Source: Crystallibacter degradans (lineage in GTDB: Bacteria; Actinomycetota; Actinomycetes; Actinomycetales; Micrococcaceae). From it: a stretch of 64,000 bases of DNA. The notes below the pieces were generated by a model. That model saw only the letters and a list, made by a program, of their open reading frames with translations. It was not told the origin of the DNA and ran no database searches. Both the position numbers and the translations under genes were made by a program. Shown piece after piece: positions 8,427 to 18,738 of the stretch. The stretch's first letter is position 1. Each line of letters opens with the position of its first letter. The stretch covers positions 124,001 through 188,000 of the forward strand of contig NZ_JABBCH010000007.1 in NCBI RefSeq assembly GCF_012952295.1, in the 5' to 3' direction.

Positions 8427-8749
8427 ATTGGCAGGATTGAGCCCGTCCACACTGACTGCACGTGCTCGGACCGCGTCCATACTCGGGAGTGGAGCAGGTC
8501 CTTGTGCGATGAGTTGGCAATGTTAGTCGTCAGGCTGGTGCTTTTAGACTGGAGGCGTTTTTCGATTGCGCCTGTAAAGGATCCTTGCTCGTCGTCGAAC
8601 GCCAGAGGTCTGGCGCCCTGTCCAATGGGAGGGAAGGAGCTGCTGCGGCAGAGGCCTCGATGAGCCGCTGCCGCAGCAGGTGATTGCTGTTTGTATGGCT
8701 CGGATCAGGACGAACACGAACGAAGTCGGCAAGGGGTGGCACCCGCAGT
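8427..8749. other. Intergenic region, no gene seen
   Basis: Between the convergent GntR and lactate permease genes. Apart from the two flanking hairpins I see no supported coding or RNA gene. Confidence 0.5.
8640..8679 (-). terminator. Hairpin downstream of lactate permease
   Basis: CTGCTGCGGCAG (8640-8651) pairs perfectly with CTGCCGCAGCAG (8668-8679), 71 bases past the leftward permease stop. Confidence 0.5.
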
Positions 8750-10540
8750 TTATGTTCGGCTGGTCTTCAGCGATCTGGTGGCCGCGGGCTGCCGTTTCAT
8801 CCAGCCGACGAGTAAGGCCAATCCTGCAAGCAGCAGTACGAGCATTACAGTGCCGAGGTTCAGGCCGAACCCATGGATAAAGACATACGCCAGGGGGCCG
8901 GCCGCAAAACAGTAGTAAGTAGTGATGATGATTGTTTTGCGTAGTAGATCTCCCTCCCGTCCGAGGAGGCCCACTGTGGCGGAGGCGGCGACGATATTGT
9001 GAATAGCGATCGGATTGCCGCCGGCACCTCCGACGGCTTGGGCTGCCACCACAGTCTCCGGGGGTACGCCGATGGTGCTGCCGGTGGAGAACTGGAACTG
9101 CGAGAAGGTCAGATTGGAAATGGTGTTGGAGCCGGCGATGAAGGCTCCCAGCGCACCGATCCACGGTGCTATTACGGGCCATGAGTTGCCGGTCAGTGCC
9201 GCTGCACCTTCTGCAAGGGTTACCGGCATGCTGGGCAGGCCCGAGTCGTTGAGGCCGGGGCCGGACTGAATCAGAATGCGTACCAGCGGCACGGCGAACA
9301 ACAGGGCCACCGCTGTTCCTGCCAACTGTCCGCCGGATACCTTCCAGGTTTCGATGATCTGTCGTCCCTTGAATCGATGCAGCGCATAACCGGCGATCGA
9401 GGCAAGGATCAAGATGAACCCCGGCAGGTAAAAAGGCTGCACGGAAGTCGAAATCTCCGTTCCCAGGATGTTCTCGAATGGAATGGCCATGTTGGTCAGG
9501 AAGTTCTTCAACGGTTCAATAGTCCGGCTGCATACCAGCAGGACGGCCATCAGAACATAGGGAGCCCATGCGCGGACTACGCTCATCCGAGCGGAAGTAT
9601 CTGTCGCCTCGGCCGGCTCAATGGTGCCCATCCACCGCTGAGACCAGCCGGATCGCGGGCCGAAGTCGAATGTTTCCTTCGGCATGAGAAATCCGCGGCT
9701 GGAGGTAAACATGACCAGCGTCAGTCCGATCACTCCACCGATGAGTGACGGAAACTCGGGGCCGAGGAAGCGGGCTACCAGCACGTAGGGGACGGTCATG
9801 GCCAGCGACGCGTACAGGGCAAACGGCCAGATCGCCAGACCATCGCGGAACCGTCGTTCCGGACCGAAGAAGCCGGTGAGCATGCACACGAGGAACAAGG
9901 GTATGAGCAGGCCGATGATGGCGTGGAGCAGTGCAACTTCGAATCCGATGGAAGCGACGAAATCAGGAAAGGTGACGCCGAGTACAGCCATGCGGTTCTC
10001 GACGGCGGGATCGCCTCCGAGTCCTCCACCGACGCCGATGATGATCGGCGTTCCGACGGCGCCAAAACTTACCGGCGTACTCTGGATGATCAGGCCCACC
10101 ATCACAGCGGCCATAGCGGGGAAGCCAAGAGCCAGCAGCAGGGGCGCGACGACGGCGGCAGGGGTCCCGAAGCCGGAGGCGCCTTCAATGAAACTGCCGA
10201 AGAGCCAGCCAATAATGATCGCCTGAACACGCCTGTCCGCGGAGATGTTGTTGAACCCGGCGCGGATGGTGGCCATCGCCCCACCCACGGTCAGCGTGGC
10301 GAGCAGCAGCAATGCGCCGAACACGACGTACAGCAGCGTTGCCGCTGTGATCAGGCCTTCCAGCGAGGCTGCCAAGATTCCGGTGAAGTCCATTTTCCAC
10401 ACCAGCATTGCCACCAGCACAGCGGCGACATATCCCACCGGCATGGCGAACTTGGCGGGCCATCGAAAACCAGCCAGCAGGACGCCCACCACAAGGATGG
10501 GTGCCAGGGCCAGGAGGCTGAGAACTGCGAGATTATCCAC
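8750..10540 (-). CDS. lctP: L-lactate permease (LctP family)
   Basis: Inner-membrane lactate:H+ symporter of 596 aa, the usual family length, with about 14 hydrophobic segments. Family blocks are clear: [38 protein letters not shown] (residues ~115-136), [17 protein letters not shown] and, near the C-terminus, [20 protein letters not shown] and [19 protein letters not shown]. It diverges from an LldR-like regulator, and the 176-bp gap carries two copies of the operator also found before lutA, so uptake and oxidation of lactate are co-regulated. Confidence 0.93.
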   Translation of the reverse strand: MDNLAVLSLLALAPILVVGVLLAGFRWPAKFAMPVGYVAAVLVAMLVWKMDFTGILAASLEGLITAATLLYVVFGALLLLATLTVGGAMATIRAGFNNISADRRVQAIIIGWLFGSFIEGASGFGTPAAVVAPLLLALGFPAMAAVMVGLIIQSTPVSFGAVGTPIIIGVGGGLGGDPAVENRMAVLGVTFPDFVASIGFEVALLHAIIGLLIPLFLVCMLTGFFGPERRFRDGLAIWPFALYASLAMTVPYVLVARFLGPEFPSLIGGVIGLTLVMFTSSRGFLMPKETFDFGPRSGWSQRWMGTIEPAEATDTSARMSVVRAWAPYVLMAVLLVCSRTIEPLKNFLTNMAIPFENILGTEISTSVQPFYLPGFILILASIAGYALHRFKGRQIIETWKVSGGQLAGTAVALLFAVPLVRILIQSGPGLNDSGLPSMPVTLAEGAAALTGNSWPVIAPWIGALGAFIAGSNTISNLTFSQFQFSTGSTIGVPPETVVAAQAVGGAGGNPIAIHNIVAASATVGLLGREGDLLRKTIIITTYYCFAAGPLAYVFIHGFGLNLGTVMLVLLLAGLALLVGWMKRQPAATRSLKTSRT

Positions 10541-10644
10541 AATTCGATCCTTTCTGGCCGATTCCGGCGGTGCGGGTCTGAAGGAGGCGGGGTTGCCGCC
10601 CGGCTGGAGTGTGCCTGATCATGCGGATCCTCTTCTGGGGGATA

Positions 10645-10659
10645 TGTGGTTAGACCACA
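10645..10659. promoter_or_regulatory. LldR-type operator, site 1
   Basis: Perfect palindrome TGTGGTTAGACCACA between lctP and the GntR gene. It fits the TNGTNNNACNA form known for LldR/FadR-class GntR proteins, and the same 15-mer occurs upstream of lutA (11840-11854). Confidence 0.8.
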
Positions 10660-10686
10660 AACGTGATGCATGGCACAATACGGTAT

Positions 10687-10697
10687 TGGTCGGACCA
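10687..10697. promoter_or_regulatory. LldR-type operator, site 2
   Basis: TGGTCGGACCA, the same core as sites 1 and 3 with a different centre, 20 bases upstream of the regulator's ATG. Suggests autoregulation of the regulator gene. Confidence 0.7.
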
Positions 10698-10716
10698 CAT
10701 CAAGTAGTGTTGGAAT

Positions 10717-11442
10717 ATGAGAGCACATGAGGTGGTCCTCGGCTGGGTGGAACACGAAATCGCGGAGGGGCGGATCCTGATCGGGCAGCGCCTGCCGGCG
10801 GAGCGGACCATCGCGGACCAGCTAAGGGTGTCCCGCACGTCCGTTCGGGAGGCCATCCGGGTGCTGGAGGCCATGGGGATGGTCCGCTCCGGAGTCGGGT
10901 CAGGGCCCGAGGCCGGAACGCTGCTCATCGCGGATCCATCGGCCCCGTTCACCGCGGCGATGCGGCTGCACTTCGCAACCTCGCATTTGCCTGTGGACGA
11001 TATTGTCCAAACCCGGACGCTGCTGGAATCCTGGGCTGTCGAACACGCCGACTCGTCGTCGCCGTTCCTGAAATCGGCCGCCCTGCTGCTGGACGCCATG
11101 GACGAACCTGGCCTTGAAACCGAATGCTTTCTTCAGCTCGATGCGGAATTTCACGTCGCGCTGTCGCAGGCGGCGGGTAATGTGCTGATCAGCACCATGA
11201 TGGGCGCCCTACGCGATTCCATCGAGCACTACACCTTGGACATGATCGGCAATCTGCCAGACTGGTCGGCGATGGCTATGCGGCTCCGCGCCGAACACCG
11301 TCAGATCTACGACGTAGTCCTGTCGGGCGACCCCGTAGAGGCGTCCGCGCTGGTTGCCGCACACATCGAGGGCTACTACCGGGAGGCGGGTTTCCCCTCC
11401 TATCAGAAGAGTGCTGCGGAGTTGGCCCGTCCTCGACCGTAA
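10717..11442 (+). CDS. lldR: LldR-like GntR/FCD lactate regulator
   Basis: Regulator of 241 aa: N-terminal GntR winged helix with LPAERTIADQLRVSRTSVREAIRVLEAMGMV (residues ~27-57), then an FCD domain whose metal/ligand positions include DAEFHVALSQAAGN and the late AEHRQIYDVVLSGDP. Lies between lctP (divergent) and lutABC (same strand), each preceded by the TGTGG-N5-CCACA type operator, so it most likely responds to lactate and represses both units. The ATG has no good ribosome site, and the start is only 20 bases from operator site 2; a leaderless transcript is possible. Confidence 0.85.
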   Translation: MRAHEVVLGWVEHEIAEGRILIGQRLPAERTIADQLRVSRTSVREAIRVLEAMGMVRSGVGSGPEAGTLLIADPSAPFTAAMRLHFATSHLPVDDIVQTRTLLESWAVEHADSSSPFLKSAALLLDAMDEPGLETECFLQLDAEFHVALSQAAGNVLISTMMGALRDSIEHYTLDMIGNLPDWSAMAMRLRAEHRQIYDVVLSGDPVEASALVAAHIEGYYREAGFPSYQKSAAELARPRP

Positions 11443-11888
11443 TCAAACGGGCACCCAAGGCTTGTAGCCATGTGATCGCTGGCGGCCTTCGTGTCCCAGG
11501 GCCGGATAAAGTGCGCGGAGGGCCGGCCCTGCTGCATGGAAGCAAAGCAAGGCGTGACGGCCGCTCCGGGGAGGGTCTTCCTGGCGGTGGGATCGCGGCG
11601 TCTTCCTGCGCCCATGGCGGCCCCCCGGTATCTCGCTTGGCTGGCCAGTCGACCCGGCCCTCGTTGCTGGTGGCGCCCCTCCTCCGCCGATTTCTGAAAC
11701 CTGTCAGCCCTGCCTGCCGCCGCCCGGCCTGTACAAGCGGGAGCTACCCAACAACGTCGGACGGCTTATCGCCTCACAACCGGCGACGGCACAGCGGGTG
11801 GGCGCAGGGAGTTGAGGTGGGGCCGATCACATGGTTTACTGTGGTTAGACCACACGATTGCCGGGGTGTCCCCCGACGAGAGGCTGCT
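11443..11888. other. Intergenic region before lutA
   Basis: 446 bp without a supported gene. The lutA reading frame stays open upstream to 11472, but the extension is Arg/Gly/Ser-rich with no homology I recognise and is treated as non-coding. The only clear element is the operator at 11840-11854. Confidence 0.55.
11840..11854. promoter_or_regulatory. LldR-type operator upstream of lutA, site 3
   Basis: TGTGGTTAGACCACA, identical to site 1 in the lctP/lldR intergenic region, 34 bases before the lutA ATG. Confidence 0.8.
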
Positions 11889-12692
11889 ATGAAAATTGCG
11901 TTATTCGCCACCTGCATCGTCGATGCGATGTACCCGGCCACGGCTAAGGCGACCGTTGCAATCCTGGAACGGCTGGGCCACGAGGTTGTTTTCCCTGGCG
12001 GGCAGGCCTGCTGCGGGCAGATGCACGTCAACAGCGGTTACTTCAAGGAAGCGGTCCCCGTGATCGCCAATCACGTGGCCGCTTTTGAATCCGACGATTA
12101 CGACGTCGCCGTCGCGCCGTCAGGTTCCTGTGTCGCCTCGGTCAAGCACCAGCATCCGATGATTGCCCGCTCTTGCGGAGACCGGGCGCTGGAAAAGCGA
12201 GCGGCCGCGGTCGGGGCGAAGACCTATGAACTGTCAGAACTGCTTGTGGACGTCCTCGGGATCACCGACGCCGGCTCTCAGCTCGGCTCTTGGTTCCCGC
12301 ACCGGGTCACCTACCACCCCAGCTGCCACGGCATGCGCCTACTTCGTCTGGGGGACCGGCAGCAGCGGCTGCTCAACACCGTACGCGGCATCGATCTGAT
12401 CCCGTTGCCGGAGCCGGACCAGTGCTGCGGCTTCGGCGGCACCTTCTCGATGAAGAATGCCGACGTCTCCTCGGCGATGCTTGAGGACAAGGCAGCGAAC
12501 ATTACCGCCACCGGCGCATCACTGTGCTCAGGCGGGGACGCCTCCTGCCTGATGCACATCGGCGGAGGCCTGTCCCGGCAGGGCAGCAGCATCCGAACCC
12601 TGCATTTTGCCGAGATCCTCGCCAGCACCGAACAGCACCCGGCACAGATTGCCGGCGAGGTGCAGCTGCTAAGCGGAAAGGCCGCACAATGA
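11889..12692 (+). CDS. lutA: Lactate utilisation protein A, Fe-S oxidoreductase
   Basis: Subunit of the LutABC L-lactate dehydrogenase complex that oxidises lactate to pyruvate; 267 aa. The two cysteine-rich CCG domains are complete: GGQACCGQMHVNSGYF (near residues 37-52) and HPSCHGMRLL ... PDQCCGFGGTFSMKN (near 140-190), which bind Fe-S clusters in this family. The ATG is chosen because homology begins with MKIALFATC; the open frame upstream is not conserved-looking. Its stop overlaps the lutB start (ATGA), indicating translational coupling. Confidence 0.93.
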   Translation: MKIALFATCIVDAMYPATAKATVAILERLGHEVVFPGGQACCGQMHVNSGYFKEAVPVIANHVAAFESDDYDVAVAPSGSCVASVKHQHPMIARSCGDRALEKRAAAVGAKTYELSELLVDVLGITDAGSQLGSWFPHRVTYHPSCHGMRLLRLGDRQQRLLNTVRGIDLIPLPEPDQCCGFGGTFSMKNADVSSAMLEDKAANITATGASLCSGGDASCLMHIGGGLSRQGSSIRTLHFAEILASTEQHPAQIAGEVQLLSGKAAQ

Positions 12693-14218
12693 GCCAAACC
12701 TTCCTCGGCATGCCCTTGCTGCCCGTCTTCGGCACGGGAAACCTGCATGCCTCCGAGTCCTTCCCGAAGGCGGCGCACCGCGAGCTTGGCAACGCCCAGC
12801 TACGCGCCAACCTCGGCCATGCCACACACACCATCCGCGACAAGCGGCTCCAGGTGGTCTCCGAACTGCCGGACTGGGAGCAGCTGCGCGACGCAGGATC
12901 CGCCATCAAGGAATCCGTGATGGCGCGGCTGCCCGAACTCCTCGAACAGTTCGAGAAAAACTTCACTGCTCGCGGCGGTGTCATCCACTGGGCCCGCGAC
13001 GCAGACGAGGCAAACGAAATCGTCGCCGGGCTGATCCGGGAGACCGGCGAAACCGAAGCCGTCAAGGTCAAGTCCATGGCGACGCAGGAAATCGGGCTCA
13101 ACGAGTACCTTGAAGAACAGGGAATAACGGCCCTCGAAACCGACCTTGCCGAGCTCATTGTCCAACTGGACCACGACAAGCCGAGCCACATCCTTGTCCC
13201 GGCGATCCACAAGAACCGCAGCCAGGTCCGCGACATCTTCCTGCGTGAAATGCCCGGGGCCGACCCCGCTTTGACCGATGACCCGGCCAAGCTGGCCGCG
13301 GCGGCCCGCACACATCTGCGGCGCAAGTTCCTCACCGCCAAGGTCGCCGTCTCAGGCGCCAACTTCGCGTTGGCCGACTCCGGCACCCTCGCCGTCGTCG
13401 AATCCGAAGGCAACGGGCGTATGTGTCTGACCTTGCCCGAATCTTTGATCACCGTCATGGGCATCGAAAAACTCCTGCCCACCTGGCAGGACCTGGAGGT
13501 GTTCATGCAGCTGTTGCCGCGCTCCTCCACCGGGGAACGGATGAACCCCTACACCTCGCTCTGGACCGGCGTCACCGAAGGCGACGGGCCGCAGAACATG
13601 CACCTGGTACTGCTGGACAACGGCCGCAGCGCAGCCCTGGCCGACGAAATGGGGCGGTCGGCGCTGCACTGCATCCGCTGCAGCGCGTGCATGAACGTCT
13701 GCCCGGTCTACGAGCGGACCGGTGGACATGCCTACGGCTCCACCTATCCCGGGCCGATCGGTGCGATCCTCTCACCGCTGATGACCGGCATCCAGGCCGA
13801 AGAGAACAACTCACTGCCCTACGCGTCGTCGTTGTGCGGGGCCTGTTATGACGCGTGCCCGGTCAAAATCAACATCCCGGACATCCTGGTGCACCTGCGC
13901 GGCGTGGACGTGGACAGCAAGCGCGGGAAGAAAAAAATACCCACTCAGATGGACGCGGGCATGAAGGCCGCCTCCTGGGCGCTGTCCTCGGGTAAACGGC
14001 TGGGCCTGCTCGAAAAGGGTTTGCCTCTGGGGCGCCTGGCCGCCGGCCCCGATAAGAAAATCACCAAGCTGCCTGGCATCGCCGCCGGCTGGACCCAAAG
14101 CCGGGACATCCCGGCGCCCCCGCCGCAGTCTTTCCGCACCTGGTGGGCGAAGGAACATCGGGGACCGGACGCCGATGGCGGCCCCATGCCATCACACAAT
14201 AAGGGAGACCAGCCGTGA
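12689..14218 (+). CDS. lutB: Lactate utilisation protein B, ferredoxin-like Fe-S protein
   Basis: Large LutABC subunit, 509 aa. Residues ~60-310 form the LUD domain (SMATQEIGLNEYLE, LADSGTLAVVESEGNGRMCL), followed by two [4Fe-4S] motifs, CIRCSACMNVCPVYE and CGACYDACPVKINIPDIL, and a C-terminal tail ending in the FRTWWAKEH-type motif. Start is the ATG overlapping the lutA stop by 4 bp; its own stop overlaps the lutC GTG. All cluster cysteines are present. Confidence 0.94.
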   Translation: MSQTFLGMPLLPVFGTGNLHASESFPKAAHRELGNAQLRANLGHATHTIRDKRLQVVSELPDWEQLRDAGSAIKESVMARLPELLEQFEKNFTARGGVIHWARDADEANEIVAGLIRETGETEAVKVKSMATQEIGLNEYLEEQGITALETDLAELIVQLDHDKPSHILVPAIHKNRSQVRDIFLREMPGADPALTDDPAKLAAAARTHLRRKFLTAKVAVSGANFALADSGTLAVVESEGNGRMCLTLPESLITVMGIEKLLPTWQDLEVFMQLLPRSSTGERMNPYTSLWTGVTEGDGPQNMHLVLLDNGRSAALADEMGRSALHCIRCSACMNVCPVYERTGGHAYGSTYPGPIGAILSPLMTGIQAEENNSLPYASSLCGACYDACPVKINIPDILVHLRGVDVDSKRGKKKIPTQMDAGMKAASWALSSGKRLGLLEKGLPLGRLAAGPDKKITKLPGIAAGWTQSRDIPAPPPQSFRTWWAKEHRGPDADGGPMPSHNKGDQP

Positions 14219-14850
14219 GCGCACGTGACGAAATCCTCGGCCGGGTCCGGGCCGCCCTGAAAGACAGCCCGCAGGTGCCGCAGGTTCCCCGCGGATACCG
14301 TGCAACTTCCGGGCTGGACGAAAAGGCACTGATCGAACTGCTGGTGGACCGCCTGGTCGACTACAAGGCACAGGTGGCCGTAGTGGACGCGGCCGAGGTG
14401 CCGACACGGATTGCAGCACTCCTTGTCGGTGCGCAGAGCTACGTGGTGCCCGCCGGGCTCGACTCAGGCTGGCTCGCCGGAGTCGAATACGAGCCCGCCG
14501 ACGGCCGGCGCCACCTAGATTCTGCCGCCACGCCGCTGACCGTTGCGGAACTCGACGGCATTGACGCCGTCGTGACCGGCAGCGCGGTCGCCGTCGCCGA
14601 AACCGGGACCATCATCCTGGACGGTAGTCCCAGCCAGGGCCGCCGCGCCATCAGCCTCGTCCCGGATCATCACATCTGTGTTGTGAAAGCCACAGACATC
14701 GCCGGAATCCTGCCTGAGGCGCTGCGTCGGATCGACGGCACCCGGCCGCTGACCATGATCAGCGGCCCGAGCGCGACCAGCGACATCGAACTCGAACGCG
14801 TCGAGGGAGTACACGGCCCTCGGAAGCTCGACGTCATCATCGCACGTTAG
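14215..14850 (+). CDS. lutC: Lactate utilisation protein C (LUD domain)
   Basis: Third LutABC component, 211 aa, LUD-domain fold. Visible blocks are GIDAVVTGSAVAVAETGTII (residues ~117-136) and the C-terminal TMISGPSATSDIELERVEGVHGPRKLDVII, the family's conserved end. The GTG start sits in a GTGA overlap with the lutB stop. Last gene of the lut operon; the role of the single LUD subunit in the complex is not resolved in general. Confidence 0.93.
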   Translation: MSARDEILGRVRAALKDSPQVPQVPRGYRATSGLDEKALIELLVDRLVDYKAQVAVVDAAEVPTRIAALLVGAQSYVVPAGLDSGWLAGVEYEPADGRRHLDSAATPLTVAELDGIDAVVTGSAVAVAETGTIILDGSPSQGRRAISLVPDHHICVVKATDIAGILPEALRRIDGTRPLTMISGPSATSDIELERVEGVHGPRKLDVIIAR

Positions 14851-14950
14851 ACCCGGGCGGCGAATAGGCGCAGAGCGTGGTGCCGCGCACGTAAACGGTG
14901 CGGCCACCCCGTCTCCCACCCCTCGCCGCCGCTGAACGAAAGGAACGCTC

Positions 14951-15289
14951 ATGACCGCCTACCGCCATAACGCCTGGCAGAACCTCATCGGCGTCCCTGT
15001 GCAGGTCCGGAATAACGGCAGGACCGTCCGCGAAGGACTCGTCGACGACGTCATGCCTGATTCGTCTGCACTCTGGATCGCCGCCGACGGGTTCTCGAGC
15101 CGGATACTCATCGAAGCTTCAGGAGAATACGAGGTGTGGGTGGAACCCAGGCAGTTGGAGGGCAAGCATGCTTACCGCCTGACATCGTCCGCTCTGCACC
15201 CCGGGGATGGACGCCCGCGGAGCCAGGACGATACCCGGCCGCCGCACCGATACCGGACCGGGACCGTTTCGGTGGAGAATGCGTCATGA
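14951..15289 (+). CDS. Small hypothetical protein coupled to ppsR
   Basis: 112 aa, not recognised. The first ~80 residues look like a compact beta-rich domain (NLIGVPVQVRNNGRTVREGLVDDV ... ALWIAADGFSSRILIEASGEYEVWVEP in alternating hydrophobic pattern, possibly SH3/Sm-like); the last ~35 residues are polar and Pro/Arg-rich. AAAGGA at 14939-14944 supports the ATG. Its stop overlaps the next gene's ATG (ATGA at 15286-15289), which argues that it is a real gene cotranslated with the PEP synthase regulator. No catalytic motif is visible. Confidence 0.6.
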   Translation: MTAYRHNAWQNLIGVPVQVRNNGRTVREGLVDDVMPDSSALWIAADGFSSRILIEASGEYEVWVEPRQLEGKHAYRLTSSALHPGDGRPRSQDDTRPPHRYRTGTVSVENAS

Positions 15290-16104
15290 CCAATGACAAT
15301 CTTCGGCCTGTGTACTTCCTCTCGGACAGCACCGGCATCACCGCGGAAACGCTTGGCAATACCTTGCTAACGCAGTTCCCTGCGAACAATTTTGATCGCA
15401 TCACAATCCCCTTCATCACCACGGACGAACAGGCGCGGTCCGCTGTCAGGATCATCGACGGCCACGCTGCCACGGGCCTGCAGCCGATCGTCTTTTCCAC
15501 CGCAGTCAGCAACGATATCCGCCAGATCCTGGCGACGTGCAAGGGAATCATCGTGGACCTCATCGGGGCCCATGTCGGACAACTGGAGCACGCCCTCGGC
15601 ACCCGCGTCAGCGGGGAACCCGGCCGGGCGCACGGCCTCGGAAACGCCGCGCGCTACCAATCCCGCATGGCCGCAGTCGAATACGCCATGGAACACGACG
15701 ACGGTCAGAGCCTGCGCGCCCTCGAAAAGGCCCAAGTTATCTTGGTGTCCCCGTCCCGCTGCGGCAAAACGCCTACCACCATGTATCTGGCACTCCAACA
15801 CGGCATCTTCGCCGCGAACTTCCCGCTGGTGGACGAAGACTTTGAACGGGAAGGATTCCCCAAACCGCTGCTGCCTTTCGTGTCGAAGTGTTTCGGCCTC
15901 ACCACCAATCCCCTGCGCCTCAGCCAGGTCCGCACTGAACGCCGCCGCGGCTCCCCCTACGCATCGCTGCGCCAATGCGGCTTCGAGCTGCGCAGCGCGG
16001 AGCGGCTGTACGAGTCGCACGGGATTCCGTACCTTAATTCGGCCAGCGTCTCGATCGAAGAAATGGCAGCCACCATCCTGCAAAAGATGAACCTCAAACA
16101 CTAG
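15286..16104 (+). CDS. ppsR: PEP synthase regulatory protein (bifunctional kinase/phosphorylase, DUF299)
   Basis: 272 aa, DUF299 family. These enzymes inactivate PEP synthase (or pyruvate phosphate dikinase) by ADP-dependent phosphorylation of a Thr near the catalytic His and reactivate it with Pi. Family features are the N-terminal [19 protein letters not shown], the P-loop-like [16 protein letters not shown] (residues ~153-168) and the [17 protein letters not shown] segment. The ATG overlaps the stop of the small upstream gene; the frame stays open upstream but homology begins here. The target enzyme gene, ppsA, is next, which fits the PEP-synthase rather than the dikinase role. Confidence 0.92.
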   Translation: MTNDNLRPVYFLSDSTGITAETLGNTLLTQFPANNFDRITIPFITTDEQARSAVRIIDGHAATGLQPIVFSTAVSNDIRQILATCKGIIVDLIGAHVGQLEHALGTRVSGEPGRAHGLGNAARYQSRMAAVEYAMEHDDGQSLRALEKAQVILVSPSRCGKTPTTMYLALQHGIFAANFPLVDEDFEREGFPKPLLPFVSKCFGLTTNPLRLSQVRTERRRGSPYASLRQCGFELRSAERLYESHGIPYLNSASVSIEEMAATILQKMNLKH

Positions 16105-16170
16105 AAAAAAAGCTTCACAAAAGCTATGTGATGCACATCATGTGGAAAGCGCTTCGAAGACCTGTCACTT

Positions 16171-16187
16171 TGGACAGAACTTGTCCA
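16171..16187. promoter_or_regulatory. Palindrome upstream of ppsA
   Basis: TGGACA-GAACT-TGTCCA, perfect 6-bp arms, 66 bases before the ppsA ATG. A weaker CRP-like TGTGATGCACATCATG lies at 16127-16142. Likely regulator sites, binding proteins unknown. Confidence 0.4.
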
Positions 16188-16252
16188 CTAGCCGGCCACA
16201 GCCGCGGGCGGGCCGCGCCCCTGCCCGCCACCCTCGCAAAGGAATAGCAATT

Positions 16253-18673
16253 ATGACGACAGACATCCTCTGGTTCTCGGAACTCGGACTCAAGGACCTG
16301 GACCGGGTGGGCGGCAAGAACGCCTCCCTGGGGGAGATGGTGCAGAACCTGACCTCGGCCGGTGTCAAGGTGCCCGACGGCTTCGCCACGACGGCGGACG
16401 CTTACCGCCGCTTCTTGGCCGATTCGGGCCTGGACCAGCAGATCACCGCCCGGCTGGCCGGCTTGGATACCGATGACGTCAAGGCCTTGGCCGCCGCCGG
16501 CCAGGAGATTCGGCACCTGATGCGTGAGACGCCGTTCCTACCGGGCTTCGAAGAGCAGATCCGCAACTCCTATCAACAGCTGGTCGAGAAGCAAGGAGGC
16601 TCCGAGGACCTGTCCTGGGCCGTGCGTTCCAGCGCGACCGCGGAAGATCTTCCCGATGCCTCGTTCGCCGGGCAGCAGGAGACCTTCCTGAACGTCCGCG
16701 GCATCGAGAACATCCTGCAGGCCGTCAAGGATGTCTTCGCATCCCTCTACAACGACCGAGCCATCGCCTACCGCGTGCACCACAAGTTTGAGCACGCCGA
16801 GGTGGCACTGTCGGCGGGTATCCAGCGCATGGTGCGCTCCGACGTCGGTGCCTCCGGCGTCATGTTTACCATGGACACCGAATCGGGCTTCCACGACGCC
16901 GTCTTCGTCACCTCCTCCTACGGACTGGGCGAAGCCGTCGTCCAGGGCGCCGTGAACCCGGACGAGTTCTACGTCTACAAGCCCGCACTGCAGGCCGGCC
17001 GTCCCGCCATCCTCAAACGCGGACTGGGCGAGAAGGCCCTGCAGATGACCTACACCGCCAGCCGTGAAGTCGGCCGCACCATCGACTTTGTTCCGGTGGA
17101 GGCGTCGCAGCGGAGCCGGTTCAGCCTCACTGACGACGACGTCGAGCAACTCGCCCGGCACGCCGTCGCCATCGAGAACCACTACGGCCGCCCCATGGAC
17201 ATCGAATGGGGCAAGGACGGGATCGACGGAGGCTTGTACATCCTGCAGGCCCGTCCGGAGACCGTGCAGTCCCGTCGGGCCCCCGGCAGCCAGAGCCGCT
17301 TCCGCCTCAATGGGACCGGCCCGATTCTGGTCGAAGGCCGCGCCATTGGCCAGCGGATCGGTTCCGGCAGTGTCCGCATCCTCACCGCGATCGACCAGAT
17401 GGCATCGTTCCAGAGCGGTGACGTCCTCGTTGCCGACATGACCGACCCGGACTGGGAGCCGATCATGAAGCGCGCCTCCGCCATCGTCACCAACCGTGGT
17501 GGACGCACCTGCCACGCGGCCATCATCGCCCGCGAACTGGGTATTCCCGCTGTCGTCGGAACAGGGGCCGCTACAGAAGCTTTGTCCGACGGAATCGACG
17601 TCACCGTGTCCTGCGCCGATGGTGAGACCGGCGTGATTTACGGTGGCCTGCTGGACTTCAGCGTCGAAGAAACCGGGATCGCCCAGCTGCCCGAAGCCCC
17701 GGTGAAGGTCATGATGAATGTCGGCACCCCGGAGCAGGCGTTCACCTTCGCGCAGCTGCCGAACCACGGTGTGGGCCTTGCCCGGTTGGAGTTCATCATC
17801 AACCGCCAGATCGGCATCCACCCCAAGGCCCTGCTGAACCTGGATGACCAGCCGGAGGACGTGGCCGCGGAAATACGGAGGCGGATCGCCGCGTACGACA
17901 GCCCGCGCGACTACTACATCAAACGCCTCGCCGAAGGCGTGTCCACCATCGCCGCGGCCTTCGCACCGGAGCCGGTGATTGTGCGAATGTCCGACTTCAA
18001 GTCCAACGAGTACGCCAACCTGCTTGGCGGACCCGCCTACGAGCCGCACGAAGAGAACCCGATGACCGGCTTCCGCGGCGCTTCACGGTACCTCGAACCG
18101 ACCTTCCGGGACTGCTTCGACCTCGAGTGCGAGGCCCTGTCCTTCGTCCGCAACGAGATGGGACTGACCAACGTCAAGCTCATGATCCCGTTCGTAAGGA
18201 CCCTCGACGAGGCCCGCGGCGTCACCGACCTGCTGGCGGAGAACGGCCTCACCCGCGGCGAAAACGGCCTCGAGATCATCATGATGTGCGAGCTACCCTC
18301 AAACGCGCTGCTCGCCGACGAATTCCTCGACTACTTCGACGGATTCTCCATCGGCTCCAATGACATGACCCAGCTGACCCTCGGGCTGGACCGGGATTCG
18401 GCCATCGTCGCAGGCAGCTTCGACGAGCGCGACGCCGCCGTGAAGAAGCTCCTAACCATGGCCATCAACGCGTGCAAGGAGCGTGGTAAATATGTCGGCA
18501 TCTGCGGCCAAGGTCCCAGCGACCACCCGGACTTCGCCGAGTGGCTGGTCAGGAAAGGCATCGATTCCGTCTCACTGAACCCCGACACCGTAGTGGACAC
18601 CTGGCTCCAGCTTGCCGACGCCGTCGACGCCGAGATCAGTGCCGCCGCCGGCGAACTGTCCGCACCGCGCTGA
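16253..18673 (+). CDS. ppsA: Phosphoenolpyruvate synthase (pyruvate, water dikinase)
   Basis: Gluconeogenic enzyme converting pyruvate + ATP + water to PEP + AMP + Pi; 806 aa. N-terminal ATP-grasp domain ([39 protein letters not shown]), central phosphohistidine domain with [21 protein letters not shown], where the catalytic His is residue 421, and a C-terminal PEP-binding barrel with the acid/base Cys at 751 in [11 protein letters not shown]. Both numbers match the well-studied E. coli enzyme. AAAGGA precedes the ATG. Its placement right after the lactate operon and its own regulatory kinase suggests growth on lactate/pyruvate. Confidence 0.95.
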   Translation: MTTDILWFSELGLKDLDRVGGKNASLGEMVQNLTSAGVKVPDGFATTADAYRRFLADSGLDQQITARLAGLDTDDVKALAAAGQEIRHLMRETPFLPGFEEQIRNSYQQLVEKQGGSEDLSWAVRSSATAEDLPDASFAGQQETFLNVRGIENILQAVKDVFASLYNDRAIAYRVHHKFEHAEVALSAGIQRMVRSDVGASGVMFTMDTESGFHDAVFVTSSYGLGEAVVQGAVNPDEFYVYKPALQAGRPAILKRGLGEKALQMTYTASREVGRTIDFVPVEASQRSRFSLTDDDVEQLARHAVAIENHYGRPMDIEWGKDGIDGGLYILQARPETVQSRRAPGSQSRFRLNGTGPILVEGRAIGQRIGSGSVRILTAIDQMASFQSGDVLVADMTDPDWEPIMKRASAIVTNRGGRTCHAAIIARELGIPAVVGTGAATEALSDGIDVTVSCADGETGVIYGGLLDFSVEETGIAQLPEAPVKVMMNVGTPEQAFTFAQLPNHGVGLARLEFIINRQIGIHPKALLNLDDQPEDVAAEIRRRIAAYDSPRDYYIKRLAEGVSTIAAAFAPEPVIVRMSDFKSNEYANLLGGPAYEPHEENPMTGFRGASRYLEPTFRDCFDLECEALSFVRNEMGLTNVKLMIPFVRTLDEARGVTDLLAENGLTRGENGLEIIMMCELPSNALLADEFLDYFDGFSIGSNDMTQLTLGLDRDSAIVAGSFDERDAAVKKLLTMAINACKERGKYVGICGQGPSDHPDFAEWLVRKGIDSVSLNPDTVVDTWLQLADAVDAEISAAAGELSAPR

Positions 18674-18738
18674 GGGCAAAGGCGGAAAGGTCAGGGGTGC
18701 GGTGAGAGTTCGTATCGGCTAAATGAGACGAACAAGAA

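Noticed and set aside
11472-11888. In-frame N-terminal extension of lutA
   Set aside because: Not conserved-looking, contains the operator, and family homology starts at ATG 11889.
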